Part shown: positions 24,494-34,005 of the stretch, in pieces | Numbering within the stretch: position 1 is the first letter of the stretch | How the letters are laid out: each line of letters opens with the position of its first letter | From: Marinococcus luteus | Lineage (GTDB): Bacteria > Bacillota > Bacilli > Bacillales > Marinococcaceae | Assembly (NCBI RefSeq): GCF_900106595.1 | Contig: NZ_FNNC01000006.1 | Coordinates: 1-64,000, forward strand | DNA length: 64,000 nt | Direction: 5' to 3' | Program-made: the position numbers and the translations under genes | The notes under the pieces: generated by a model | Told to the model about the DNA's origin: nothing | The model's database searches: none | Seen by the model: only the letters and a program-made list of their open reading frames with translations

Positions 24494-25909
24494 ATGAAAA
24501 AACTATGGATCGCCCTGGCGCTTCTTATTGCAGGGGGTATTACAGCTGGAATATTAATCTTTTCGGAATGCACACAGGCAGCCGCGAGCTCCTGTCTTTA
24601 TGTAGCAGCGGACGGGGACGACAGTAATGACGGCAGTAAATCGGCACCGCTGCAGACGTTGAACGCAGCTTCTGAACAGGCAGAGCCTGGGACAATAGTC
24701 TATGTCAGAGGGGGTACGTACGAAGAACCGCTCGAAGTATCGCAAAGCGGCAGCGCCTCGAACCCGGTTACGTTTGAAGCGTATGAAGACGAAGAAGTAA
24801 TTTTAAGTGGTGAAGAAATGGAGGAAGAAGCAGGTATAACAGCAATGATTCGTATAGAAAAACAGGATCATATTACCATCCGTGGGTTCACCATTCAGAA
24901 TTTATCGACAGAGCTTAACAACGAAACCCCAGTAGGCATTTTCGTTCATGACAGCGCCGAAGGAATTACGCTCGATAACAATCACATTCGCGGTATTGAA
25001 ACAAACGCAGACAGCGGAAATGCTCACGGTATTGCAGTGTACGGCCGGGAATCGATAACCGATGTCGAAGTTATTAACAATACAGTGGAGAATCTTGTGC
25101 TCGGTTCAAGCGAAGCAGTCGTGTTAAATGGAAATGTAGAAGATTTTACGATCGCTTCGAATACAGTACGCCACAACGATAACATTGGAATTGACATGAT
25201 CGGGTACGAGGATGTTGGAGATGACCCGGATCTTGATTACACCCGGAACGGAATGGTGGAAAACAATACCGTCTACGACAATTCTTCGTATGGCAATCCT
25301 GCTTATGGTGAGGGGGACGTTTACGCTGCGGGAGGCATCTATGTAGACGGCGGCAGCGACATTGATATTCAAAACAATACGGTCTACAGGAATGACCTTG
25401 GTATTGAAGCGACCTCGGAGCAGGACGGGGAACAGGCGGATAATATCCGGATCACCGGGAACACAGTCTATGAAAACAATTTCACGGGTATCTCCATCGG
25501 TGGATATGACGAAAAAAGAGGCGGCACGAAGGACAGCACAATTGCAGAAAACGTTATATACCGTAACGATACAAACGATTTGGACGGGGGACAGCTGCTG
25601 CTGCAGAATGATACGGAAAACAACAGGATTGAAAATAATATTTTAACAGCAGGAAGCTCCCGTGTATTTGTGGCTAATTACTTTGAAGACAACACGGATA
25701 ACGAATTTGACCAGAACGTGTATCACCGGGAGAAGGGCAAAAAAGGTATTTGGATCTGGGAAAATGAGCAGGTCTCCACGCTTAATGAATTTCAGTCCCT
25801 GATTGGCAGTAATAACGATTCCCGCTACGTGAATCCGCAGTACAAAAACGCCTCGAATTACAATTTTGAATTGTCCCAGGATTCCCCCGCACGTGATGTC
25901 ATTGAATAA
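24494..25909 (+). CDS. Secreted right-handed beta-helix protein (pectate-lyase-like)
   Basis: A 471-residue exported protein. Residues 1-23 form a signal or anchor segment; a Cys at 26 follows it, but no convincing lipobox is seen. DUF1565-type start (YVAADGDDSNDGSKSAPLQTLNAA) leads into a long parallel beta-helix with many NNTV-type turns (NNTVENL, SNTVRHN, NNTVYDN, GNTVYEN), as in PL9-like lyases and C5-epimerases. The protein is acidic. Substrate and reaction are unknown; lying convergently next to pelG, it may act on an extracellular polysaccharide. A TATAAT box lies at 24425. It shares a bidirectional terminator with pelG. Confidence 0.75.
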   Translation: MKKLWIALALLIAGGITAGILIFSECTQAAASSCLYVAADGDDSNDGSKSAPLQTLNAASEQAEPGTIVYVRGGTYEEPLEVSQSGSASNPVTFEAYEDEEVILSGEEMEEEAGITAMIRIEKQDHITIRGFTIQNLSTELNNETPVGIFVHDSAEGITLDNNHIRGIETNADSGNAHGIAVYGRESITDVEVINNTVENLVLGSSEAVVLNGNVEDFTIASNTVRHNDNIGIDMIGYEDVGDDPDLDYTRNGMVENNTVYDNSSYGNPAYGEGDVYAAGGIYVDGGSDIDIQNNTVYRNDLGIEATSEQDGEQADNIRITGNTVYENNFTGISIGGYDEKRGGTKDSTIAENVIYRNDTNDLDGGQLLLQNDTENNRIENNILTAGSSRVFVANYFEDNTDNEFDQNVYHREKGKKGIWIWENEQVSTLNEFQSLIGSNNDSRYVNPQYKNASNYNFELSQDSPARDVIE

Positions 25910-25916
25910 AAAAGAG

Positions 25917-25950
25917 CCGGACGGATAGCAGTTTATCCGTCCGGCCTTTC
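25917..25950. terminator. Bidirectional terminator between beta-helix gene and pelG
   Basis: GCCGGACGGATA (25917-25928) pairs perfectly with TATCCGTCCGGC (25935-25946); T-rich on the right and an A-run on the left. It ends the pel operon on the minus strand. Confidence 0.85.
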
Positions 25951-25958
25951 TTATGCTT

Positions 25959-27431
25959 TTAAAGGATGGTGCGTTTGTTCATCCACTGGCTCATTTTAGT
26001 AAATAATGTCGGCGGATTTGGACGTTCAAGGTTATTAGGGTTGCAGAAAGCAAAATAATCGACTTTTTCAATAAAGTACGTAAGACGGAGCAGAGCAAAC
26101 AGAAGGGCCCCGCTCGATCCAAGGGCAAAGCTAAGTCCGTACCCGTTGTATCCCAAAGGAAGCAGCAGGAAGGTGAGAACCGCATTTAGAGAGAAAAACA
26201 AAATGGAAGTAATCATTGCGCCGCGCCGGTCTTCAAAGTAAAGAAGAATCAGCGTCAGAACAAGAACCAGAGCGTTTGAAAACGCTCCGACCGTCGTAAA
26301 ACGGAAGATCGAGATAATATCGTCCTCGATTGGTATAAAGGTAGTAACATAGCCGATCGATAAAATGATTACTATCGAAATCAGGCCCTGGCTGCGAACG
26401 AGCCGCTCAAGCTCCTGCCTTAAGACGTACTGCATAGATTCCTTCGCCGTCTTGATCTGCTGAAGCGTCCCTCCCTGGTTGATATAGCCGTAAAACGAAC
26501 GATACCGTTCGTAGAAACGGGTCTCTACGGATACGACAAAGATAATCAACGTAGGAATAATAGTCAGGTATGACCAGAAAATTGCGGTGTCATACACCCG
26601 GTTATAAACGAATGAGTCGAGAAGAATCGATCTTCCTTCCCCAAACCAGATAATCCAGTTGCATACCCAGATACCGACATTATACAAAAATCCGGTCCAG
26701 AATAAGGTCGGGTATTTGTCAAAATAGCTGATGTATTGAAACTGGCTGTCAGACGTATGAAGTGGGAACGTAATCAGCATCGAAAACAGCAGCCCGAATA
26801 AGGTGATAACCATGCCGCTCGTAAACCCAAGCACAAGCATAAAGCTTGTAGCGTGCGGGATAAACGTAAAAGCTTCTGCGGAGCGTCCGAGAAGAAATAC
26901 CATACCGACCGCAATTACTGCCCCGGACAAAAAGCTGTAGGCAACAGCCTGGTAAAACTTTGCGGCACTTAAGAATAAAAACAGTACCCAGATCAGATTA
27001 ATAGTTACAAACAACACGAGAAGCAAAAGCTCGTACAGAAATGGCAGAGAGCTGATCCATATAAAAATGAGCCAGGCGGTAACAGCGAGAAACAGAGTCA
27101 CTTTTGTCATTCCGAGAAAGGTGGGAAAGACTTTATTTGTCTTATTCTCGTAAAATAAATCCGCCACATATCGCGTGACTACGAGCTGCTGGATGCCAAA
27201 AAGCACCTGGGAAAAAATGAACGAGTAGGAAATAGATAAGTTGAACAGTTCCCTTTCCTGCAGCGTTACTGGAAGAAAAACCATTGAAAACCATTGGATC
27301 ATCGCAATAGTAGCAATAACAACAATCCAGGGCCCGGCGGTCACCAGGCCGGCAAAAGCATAAGCTTTCATCCTGGATGAAAAATAGTCTTCCTGAAACA
27401 ACTGCTGGAGTTTAAACCCTATGCCGGCCAT
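25959..27431 (-). CDS. pelG: Pel exopolysaccharide inner-membrane protein PelG
   Basis: A 490-residue polytopic membrane protein with about twelve segments, of the PelG family (MATE/Wzx-like superfamily), which with PelD and PelE forms the membrane complex that moves the Pel polymer (partially de-N-acetylated GalNAc-rich) across the membrane. Recognisable features are MAGIGFKLQQLFQEDYFSSRMKAY at the N-terminus and GPWIVV in the first segment. The ATG at 27431 follows GGGGG by seven bases; the start overlaps the end of pelF by 20 bases, showing tight translational coupling. Last gene of the pel operon. Confidence 0.9.
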   Translation of the reverse strand: MAGIGFKLQQLFQEDYFSSRMKAYAFAGLVTAGPWIVVIATIAMIQWFSMVFLPVTLQERELFNLSISYSFIFSQVLFGIQQLVVTRYVADLFYENKTNKVFPTFLGMTKVTLFLAVTAWLIFIWISSLPFLYELLLLVLFVTINLIWVLFLFLSAAKFYQAVAYSFLSGAVIAVGMVFLLGRSAEAFTFIPHATSFMLVLGFTSGMVITLFGLLFSMLITFPLHTSDSQFQYISYFDKYPTLFWTGFLYNVGIWVCNWIIWFGEGRSILLDSFVYNRVYDTAIFWSYLTIIPTLIIFVVSVETRFYERYRSFYGYINQGGTLQQIKTAKESMQYVLRQELERLVRSQGLISIVIILSIGYVTTFIPIEDDIISIFRFTTVGAFSNALVLVLTLILLYFEDRRGAMITSILFFSLNAVLTFLLLPLGYNGYGLSFALGSSGALLFALLRLTYFIEKVDYFAFCNPNNLERPNPPTLFTKMSQWMNKRTIL

Positions 27432-28833
27432 ATTCGAGCCCCCTTTGGTGGTAACGTTCTGTGTACTCCTGGATAAACTGGTGAATCTGGTAATACGCTT
27501 CGACCCGGTTCTGACCGTTCCGGCCGAACTTATCAGCTTCCTCCGGATGCTGATAAATCCATTCACAGCGCTGGGCGACCTGGTCTGGGTTAACCGGCGG
27601 AACAACAAAGCCGGCCGGCCCGTATGGATCACCTTCCCGGCCGTGAATCAGCTCGGAGCAGGAGCCTACATTTGTTGCGATAAACGGAAGGCCTGCCGCC
27701 ATGCCTTCAAGGACGGCGAGGGGCTGACCTTCAGAAATACTCGTCAGCAGACAAACGTCAAAGGTTGGCAGATAGTCGGTGATGTTGACTTTCCCGACAA
27801 GAAAGACGTGATCCTGAAGGCCAAGCTGATCGACGAGACGCCGGCACTCGCCGGCATATTCGAGGTCTTCGTCAAGCGGTCCCATAATAGTGAGTTTAAA
27901 AGGGACAGACCGGCTTTTTAAAATATTCCCGGCATGAATCATCGTTTTAATGTCTTTAATAGGGACAACACGAACGATAGCACCAATATGGACATAGGAA
28001 CGATGATGGTTATCTTTTTCTATGAGCGATAAGCGGGAGTAGTCAATTCCATTTGGAATGATTTCAATTTTAGCCGGGTCGGCCCCAATATCCTCCTGCA
28101 ATTCGCCGTTACGGGCAAACAGCGTGATCACATCATCTGCCTCCTTGTAAGCCTGACGGGAAAGGTGATGAAAAAACGTAATCCATCGCTGCTTGTAATA
28201 ATCTGGTATCCAGTCAGCCTGCAGAATTTCTTCCTCCCGTTCCCGGGAATAGATACCATGCTCAGTCAGCAGGTACGGAATTTCCTGCTGTTTTTTTATG
28301 GCTGCAGCTACCATGCCGGCATAGCCTGTCGAGGCTGAATGCACAATATCAAGCTCGGGGAATGAAAATTGGAGTAGTTCAATGACAGGAGCGAACATGC
28401 CCCGCCACATCCAGAAATAATCGATAAACGAACCGGACTGGTTTTCTTTATCATAGCTTTGCTGCACAATTTCCCAGAACAGGCTGCTTGAGAAAAAGTT
28501 CTCTGTGCCCCCGAGCTTCTGTCCGAGAGCAACCAGAGCGTCCGAACGGACAGATTCAAACATCATCCATTCAGTAATAGCTTCTTCATCCTCGGGCGTC
28601 AATTGGAAATTTCGCTGCCGTCTCGGCTGCTGCATATTAAGTGGAAGATTCAGCACCTGTGAAATATTGCGCGGCAGTTCATAACGGTAATCTTCCGGAG
28701 AGATCGGCTCCGGAGTAATGGCGATGATGACGAATTCATGCTCAGGCATCTGCTTAACGAGCATCTGGACCCAGCTGGCCACCCCGCCGCTGACGTACGG
28801 ATAGCTTCCTTCTACAACCATGCCTATTTTCAT
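27412..28833 (-). CDS. pelF: Pel polysaccharide glycosyltransferase PelF
   Basis: A 473-residue cytosolic GT-B fold glycosyltransferase of family GT4, matching PelF. The N-terminus (MVVEGSYPYVSGGVASWV) is the PelF signature, and the EX7E motif in SISEGQPLAVLEGMAAG lies in the C-terminal half. PelF polymerises UDP-activated amino sugar using UDP-GalNAc/GlcNAc, while the complex exports the chain. The start overlaps the stop of the deacetylase gene by four bases (ATGA), so translation is coupled. Confidence 0.92.
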   Translation of the reverse strand: MKIGMVVEGSYPYVSGGVASWVQMLVKQMPEHEFVIIAITPEPISPEDYRYELPRNISQVLNLPLNMQQPRRQRNFQLTPEDEEAITEWMMFESVRSDALVALGQKLGGTENFFSSSLFWEIVQQSYDKENQSGSFIDYFWMWRGMFAPVIELLQFSFPELDIVHSASTGYAGMVAAAIKKQQEIPYLLTEHGIYSREREEEILQADWIPDYYKQRWITFFHHLSRQAYKEADDVITLFARNGELQEDIGADPAKIEIIPNGIDYSRLSLIEKDNHHRSYVHIGAIVRVVPIKDIKTMIHAGNILKSRSVPFKLTIMGPLDEDLEYAGECRRLVDQLGLQDHVFLVGKVNITDYLPTFDVCLLTSISEGQPLAVLEGMAAGLPFIATNVGSCSELIHGREGDPYGPAGFVVPPVNPDQVAQRCEWIYQHPEEADKFGRNGQNRVEAYYQIHQFIQEYTERYHQRGLEYGRHRV

Positions 28834-30668
28834 GATGCATCATCCTTTAGTGGAATTTCAGCCTGCGGCTCTTCGAGTGTGAGCTGGTACAATGTGCCGG
28901 AATCGCCGTAGGCTTCAATGGAACCGAAGTCAAAGCTCCCTGTTTCAATGGAGGTTCCTTTTTCAACACGAAGCATCATAGTAGAGGGCTCAAGCAGTTT
29001 CTCTCCCTGAATCGTAATCCGGTCCTCCTGGTATATAACGTCAATGTTTGAAGTCTGGTAGCTTTTCATTCGTTCTGTTGCCTGGGCCTGGGTCATGCTG
29101 TCGAGATTCGGATAAGTCTCTTCGACAAAAACTGCCATGTCTTCAAACTGGGCTTTCATATCCTCCCAGCCTTCTCCGTAAGCCCGGTCCGGGTCAAGCA
29201 CGTCATCCGGGTGAATAAAGTGGGAAAATACACCGAAGTTTGCAACTGCATCTGCCTGAATAAACTGAGAGTCAGGGCTTTCCCAGTACCCGCTGGAGAT
29301 GCGTGGGAAATGATAAATCGACGGATATTCTTCGTCTTCTTCAAACTCCTGGATGAAGCTTCCTTCGCCTTCACCTGTATAGAGAGAAGCAATTGTGTTG
29401 ATACTTGGAAGAGCTTCATGAATTGCTTCAATCCCGGTTCTGTTCAATACGTTGGAAGGAGGCACGTACGTTTTAAATTCCTCTTCAGGGTAGTAATGCT
29501 GAAACACTTCCTCTACCCGTGTCAGTGATTCCTCCATTTTTTCCTGGCTTTCCCAAGGGCGGTATAAAAGCTCGGGATCCATCGGTTCGTCTTCGGTTAC
29601 AAGCGGCTGGTGATTGTATCCGTGAAGGCCGATCTCTCCGTCATGACGGTAGACATTTCTGCCAAAGAAAAGCAGTGGAAAGCGATCATTTTCAATAAGC
29701 TCTTCGGCCGTGGCATCCATTCTATCTTCATACGTGCCGATGATTAATCCGGTATACGTGAGATCATGGTCCATGCCGATTTGCTTCATATCCTCCCACC
29801 AGACATCGGCGTAAAAATCTTCCACAGACATATTGTACTGACTGGCAATTTGCTCATCTTCCGCTGTCGGAGCCGGAGCAGGGAAATCATCAATATGGGC
29901 CATCTTAATATCAGCCTGGCTGCTTGCAAAAGCAGGCGGCAGAATAGATAGTGACTGCAGCAGCATCCCGCGTGCATTTTTCATTTCCATAGCGGTAGTG
30001 TTCCAGAACATTGCTTTTCCGTCACCATATTCGTTCGTCCACATTAACGGGTCGCCTTCGGTCGATAAATAAGGATCTGCTCCTTCGCGCAGCGTTATGT
30101 TGGCGATGCTGTGGGAAAACAGTTCAGAATCAGAATCAAGATCGGTATAGCCAGGGAAGAGCTCCTGCTCAAAAGTCAGGCCCTGACGGTTGCTAAAATC
30201 ATTCACATCATCGATGCCGAGCATTTCATTGTATCGGGTATCAATAAATCGCGCACCAATATAGAGGCGTCCGCCCTCTTCGACGAACGATTCTATTTCT
30301 TCAAAAGGCCATTCTTCGGCATGTTCGCCGGCGAGTACGAGCACGTTGTACGGAGAAGGTTCGAGATCCGAAATTTCTTCCTGCGAAATTTCGGTGTAGG
30401 GCACTTTGGCGTAATCAAGAGCGTATTCAAAGTTATTTAACGTTTTTTCAGATAGGTCACTGTCATTTTTGTGAATGTAGACGTTCATTTCTTCCCCCGC
30501 CGTTTCCTCACTGCCTGAATTCATCGTTTCTGTTTCTTCCGCTGTATTAGATGCCTGATGGGGGAGCCAGAGCTGAAAACGCTCGAGCCTGATAAACTGG
30601 AGAATAAGAAGAATACTTAAAATTACAACGAAGAGCCCAATTGTTGACTTCATCATCTGTTTTCTCAT
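28830..30668 (-). CDS. pelA: PelA-type deacetylase (DUF2194), hydrolase domain absent
   Basis: A 612-residue protein with one N-terminal membrane segment (about 8-26), an acidic linker, a flavodoxin-like/Rossmann segment (60-250) and a polysaccharide-deacetylase-like domain. Metal-site candidates are HIDDFP (258-263) and LHGYNH (His349, His353), with a further FSHFIHPDD. This is the layout of the deacetylase part of PelA (PelA-DA) in Gram-positive pel operons; Pseudomonas PelA also carries a GH114 hydrolase domain, which is missing here and is encoded separately at 33040. It should remove acetyl groups from Pel outside the cell. It overlaps pelE and pelF by four bases each. Confidence 0.88.
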   Translation of the reverse strand: MRKQMMKSTIGLFVVILSILLILQFIRLERFQLWLPHQASNTAEETETMNSGSEETAGEEMNVYIHKNDSDLSEKTLNNFEYALDYAKVPYTEISQEEISDLEPSPYNVLVLAGEHAEEWPFEEIESFVEEGGRLYIGARFIDTRYNEMLGIDDVNDFSNRQGLTFEQELFPGYTDLDSDSELFSHSIANITLREGADPYLSTEGDPLMWTNEYGDGKAMFWNTTAMEMKNARGMLLQSLSILPPAFASSQADIKMAHIDDFPAPAPTAEDEQIASQYNMSVEDFYADVWWEDMKQIGMDHDLTYTGLIIGTYEDRMDATAEELIENDRFPLLFFGRNVYRHDGEIGLHGYNHQPLVTEDEPMDPELLYRPWESQEKMEESLTRVEEVFQHYYPEEEFKTYVPPSNVLNRTGIEAIHEALPSINTIASLYTGEGEGSFIQEFEEDEEYPSIYHFPRISSGYWESPDSQFIQADAVANFGVFSHFIHPDDVLDPDRAYGEGWEDMKAQFEDMAVFVEETYPNLDSMTQAQATERMKSYQTSNIDVIYQEDRITIQGEKLLEPSTMMLRVEKGTSIETGSFDFGSIEAYGDSGTLYQLTLEEPQAEIPLKDDAS

Positions 30669-31600
30669 GAAACGACCCCTCCCATCTGGCGGACAATATA
30701 TTGCCGGTTTTCCGGTATTTTTTCTGTATCCACATTTTCATGCATCCGGGAGAGTACCTGCCCAATACCAGTCCAGTCTTTTTGATTATAGTAGTATTCA
30801 ATCAGGTTCAAATAGCCATCGGCTTCATGTGGGAAAGCCTGAAGCATATACATGTACGTATTGATGGCCTGTGTCGGGGAACCTTGCTGCAGATAGATGT
30901 CTCCAAGCTGGTTAAAAACTTCCATATGGTCCGGAAAGTCTTTGGCTGCCTGTTCTAAAAATTGAAGAAATACGTATCGGAGGTGCTCCTGCGAATGATC
31001 GTCAAGCAGGCGGCTGTCGAGATAGCCCCGGTAGACGCCCATCAATCTGCTGAGAGTCTCTTCATTGTGGGAGCGGTCATGCTCTGCTTTCGCTGTATCT
31101 AGACTTTTTTCATAGCGGTCGACAAGCAGATTCATCGTTGTGGCTGCATAATGGACGGTCTCTGAATCATCATTGTTGAGGCCGAGATTCAAATACTTTC
31201 CTTTGTCTGAGATATTGGAATTAATTAACTTAAGCATTAAGCTTTTACGATCCGGCTGGTTCTCATTTGTAAATGCTTCCATCAAGGGAGTGAGATTTTT
31301 ATTGTCTTTGGCTTCATAGCGAAGGTGCTCGAGGTTAATCGGCTGAAACTTTACGTATTCTGTATAATCAGAAACGATTTTGTTTGAATCCACCCGTTTG
31401 GAGCCCCACCAGGCAAGGAGACCGAAGGCTTCCCCAATGAAAGGAAGAAAGCAGCTGATCAGTACAATCCAGATAACAGCTCCGTACTGCTCAGGCTTCA
31501 GTCTTTTTTTCGCGGCCTTCGCCGCTGCAAACAGAATACAGGCGTGAACGATGTAAAAAAGAATAACTAGTATCGTTGGCTGTATGAGATTACCCAGCAT
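30665..31600 (-). CDS. pelE: Pel complex TPR protein PelE
   Basis: A 311-residue protein with two N-terminal membrane segments (about 7-25 and 42-63) and a C-terminal helical region with tetratricopeptide-like repeats (for example HMEVFNQLGDIYLQQGSPTQAINTYMYML). PelE is the scaffold joining PelD and PelG in the Pel synthase complex. The start at 31600 overlaps the end of pelD by 11 bases with GGAGGTA upstream. Assignment rests on domain order plus position between pelD and pelA. Confidence 0.85.
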   Translation of the reverse strand: MLGNLIQPTILVILFYIVHACILFAAAKAAKKRLKPEQYGAVIWIVLISCFLPFIGEAFGLLAWWGSKRVDSNKIVSDYTEYVKFQPINLEHLRYEAKDNKNLTPLMEAFTNENQPDRKSLMLKLINSNISDKGKYLNLGLNNDDSETVHYAATTMNLLVDRYEKSLDTAKAEHDRSHNEETLSRLMGVYRGYLDSRLLDDHSQEHLRYVFLQFLEQAAKDFPDHMEVFNQLGDIYLQQGSPTQAINTYMYMLQAFPHEADGYLNLIEYYYNQKDWTGIGQVLSRMHENVDTEKIPENRQYIVRQMGGVVS

Positions 31601-32825
31601 GAGTACCTCCTTTTTCTTTTAAGGCTTTCTTAATCCGCTTTTCCACAACCTGGGCATTTTCAGCATCGGTGCCGGGAAGGAGGAAATAAAGAATACTCTG
31701 TTTGGAATCAAAGCCGATAATATCTATTTCACGCAGATAGGTCCGCAAAATAACTTCAGCTTCAGCAACAGACATCCCTTCAAAGCGGTCAAACTGAATG
31801 GCTACCGTACTGTATGGCACGCCGTATTCTTCCTGACGTACGTCCTGCTGTGCAACGTGAGCATCAAAGGCGTCTTTATAATAAACATTTGTACCTGGAA
31901 GCATTTGCTTCTCTTCATCCTTCGCCTGCCATTCACGTGCTTTTTCGATACGATTGGAAATCCAGTCGAGCACAAAGGACATAATTTGGATTTCATGGGT
32001 GGTAAGACGGGCAAAGTCGAGCTGGTCGATAATCAATACTTCCTGGATTTCGTTATTGTAAACGATTGGCCCTGCAATTACCGGGGCATTTTTTTCATCT
32101 TTGATATTTCGCAGCGTGATAGCTTTTTCTGTGAACAAACGTTGGTAAAAAGATGATTCTTCGCTTAAAAATACGGTTTGCGGCAGGGTCTGCGAACTTC
32201 CCTGACGTACTCTCAGCCGGAGGGATCTTTTGGACGAATCAACGTGATAAATCGCAATGTCATTAGCTTTAAATAAATCTGCGATAATCGCTATCGCTTC
32301 ATTTCGCACAAGCTCTGGCGTAGGCTGGTCCAGCTTGATGCCCACCTGGTAAATCTGGGCAAGAGTATGTTCGGAGTCCAGTACTTTTTCCTGCATGACC
32401 CGCTGGGAATCCTCGAGTTCTTTAATTGTTCTGGTCAGTTCCTTATTATCATCTTTCAATTCATCCTGGGTGTACGTAATGCTTTCATAGCGTTCCCGGT
32501 AGGACGAACTGTAAAGGCCGCATATAACAGCGAGAAGCAGGGAAAATAATAAATAAAGGTAATCCCCGGTATCATAAAACAGAAGAAATAGATCATCCCC
32601 TGCTGTAAACGTGGCAATAACGTGATATACAAGGGTAGTGAAAAAACTTAGAATGGCAATATTAATGCCGTACCGCAGAGAGAAAAACAAAATAACAAAC
32701 AAAAATGGGTTAAGTGTCCAATCAAGCATCCCCAGCTGAAATACCTGGTCAATGATTCCGAGTACAAGAACGACAACGAGCAGCTCCACAACTTTTCTCC
32801 ACACATTTTTCTGCGTGTAAATCAT
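31590..32825 (-). CDS. pelD: c-di-GMP receptor PelD
   Basis: A 411-residue protein: four membrane segments (about 13-110), a coiled coil (120-155), a GAF domain (about 165-300) and a degenerate GGDEF domain without the catalytic motif. The inhibitory-site motif RxxD is kept as REID at 365-368, the place where PelD binds c-di-GMP to switch on Pel synthesis. First gene of the five-gene operon pelDEAFG; AGAGGTGATGGG precedes the ATG. The promoter should lie in the 214 bases shared with the divergent GH114 gene. Confidence 0.9.
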   Translation of the reverse strand: MIYTQKNVWRKVVELLVVVLVLGIIDQVFQLGMLDWTLNPFLFVILFFSLRYGINIAILSFFTTLVYHVIATFTAGDDLFLLFYDTGDYLYLLFSLLLAVICGLYSSSYRERYESITYTQDELKDDNKELTRTIKELEDSQRVMQEKVLDSEHTLAQIYQVGIKLDQPTPELVRNEAIAIIADLFKANDIAIYHVDSSKRSLRLRVRQGSSQTLPQTVFLSEESSFYQRLFTEKAITLRNIKDEKNAPVIAGPIVYNNEIQEVLIIDQLDFARLTTHEIQIMSFVLDWISNRIEKAREWQAKDEEKQMLPGTNVYYKDAFDAHVAQQDVRQEEYGVPYSTVAIQFDRFEGMSVAEAEVILRTYLREIDIIGFDSKQSILYFLLPGTDAENAQVVEKRIKKALKEKGGTHAG

Positions 32826-33039
32826 CCCATCACCTCTTCAAAAAGTTATATTAAATTTACGTGCCATGTTGCTATTGCTGCCCCTTCAGAGTAAGATTGA
32901 TGAAACTTTGTACTTACAAAAGAATTGAATTTGTGATATTAAGGGTGCAATGACATGGTTCATAAATCCCTGCACTCAAAAAGGACCGGTCCTAATTTTG
33001 TGCTTCAATGCTTGTTTATTATCTGTAAGGAGGAGCGCT

Positions 33040-33894
33040 ATGGGTATTATCTCACAAAAAATGATTTTTGTTACAAATTTTTCTGTATTTTTTTATAAGT
33101 CTTTTCTAATGAAATTAAAACCCGCTTCTCACAGTGCTTTCCCGCTGTTGAAAGTAAAAAATTACAAAATTTTTTACGATTCCCCAAACAAAAACATACT
33201 TAGGGAAATGAAAAATTATGATGTAGTAATCATTGAGCCGGTGTATTATTCCAGGCAGCAGGTGAAAGCCATTCAACGGGCGGGAACGAAAGTTTACGGT
33301 TATATTAATGCAATGGAAGCAGACCGGTGGAATGAGGCTTTGTATGCACAGATGGAGGAAAAAGATTTTTTTCACCGCAACGGGGGGCGTGTATATTATA
33401 AACAGTGGGATTCCTACCTTATGAATATGGATGAAGTGCATTACCGGCAAGTCCTGCTGAATGAAGTCACAAAGCAGGTTTACTCCAAGGGATGTGACGG
33501 TGTGTTTTTAGACACGGTAGGAAATATTGATGATGAGCACGAAAATGATCCTGAAATAATAAGTACACAGCGTGCAGCGGTGGCTTCGTTTATGCAAAGC
33601 ATTAAAGATAAGCATCCGCAGCTTGCCATCATTCAAAACTGGGGGTTTGATACGCTCAGCGCTGTCACGTATCCGTTTGTAAACGGCATCATGTGGGAAG
33701 GGTTTGAGTATTCATCAATTGCGGGGGATGAATGGGCGCAGCAGAAAATTGCCAAATTAAAAAAGCTGCGGAAAAAACACAAAATTCAAGTGCTCACGGT
33801 ATCGGGGCGTGAAGAGAAGGAAAGTCGGCAATATGCGGAGCTTCACGGCTTCTGCCATTTTCATTCCCCGCATGGATACAATGTCTGGGAGTAG
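33040..33894 (+). CDS. GH114 endo-alpha-1,4-polygalactosaminidase-like hydrolase (PelA hydrolase part)
   Basis: A 284-residue protein whose body (from about residue 45) is a (beta/alpha)8 barrel of family GH114. Visible motifs are IIEPVYYSRQQ, VYGYIN, GVFLDTVGN (candidate catalytic Asp) and GIMWEGFEY (candidate Glu). In Pseudomonas this activity is the N-terminal domain of PelA and cuts Pel. AAGGAGG sits just before the ATG at 33040; upstream in-frame codons back to 32950 lack a site. Only a weak hydrophobic N-terminal stretch is present, so export is uncertain. Divergent from pelD and 111 bases before galE. Confidence 0.85.
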   Translation: MGIISQKMIFVTNFSVFFYKSFLMKLKPASHSAFPLLKVKNYKIFYDSPNKNILREMKNYDVVIIEPVYYSRQQVKAIQRAGTKVYGYINAMEADRWNEALYAQMEEKDFFHRNGGRVYYKQWDSYLMNMDEVHYRQVLLNEVTKQVYSKGCDGVFLDTVGNIDDEHENDPEIISTQRAAVASFMQSIKDKHPQLAIIQNWGFDTLSAVTYPFVNGIMWEGFEYSSIAGDEWAQQKIAKLKKLRKKHKIQVLTVSGREEKESRQYAELHGFCHFHSPHGYNVWE

Positions 33895-34005
33895 ATAAAA
33901 GAAAAGCAGAGCAGTAAAGAGCTTTGCACGTATTAGTATTGTTATTAAAAAGAAAATGATGTAGTTTGGAAATAATAAATAACCAAATTTTGGAGGAGAT
34001 CAGTG

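Noticed and set aside
32875-32882. GGCAGCAA on the minus strand upstream of pelD, a possible fifth leader RNA
   Set aside because: No paired hairpin, no URAGCC block and no terminator follow; only the 8-base block matches.
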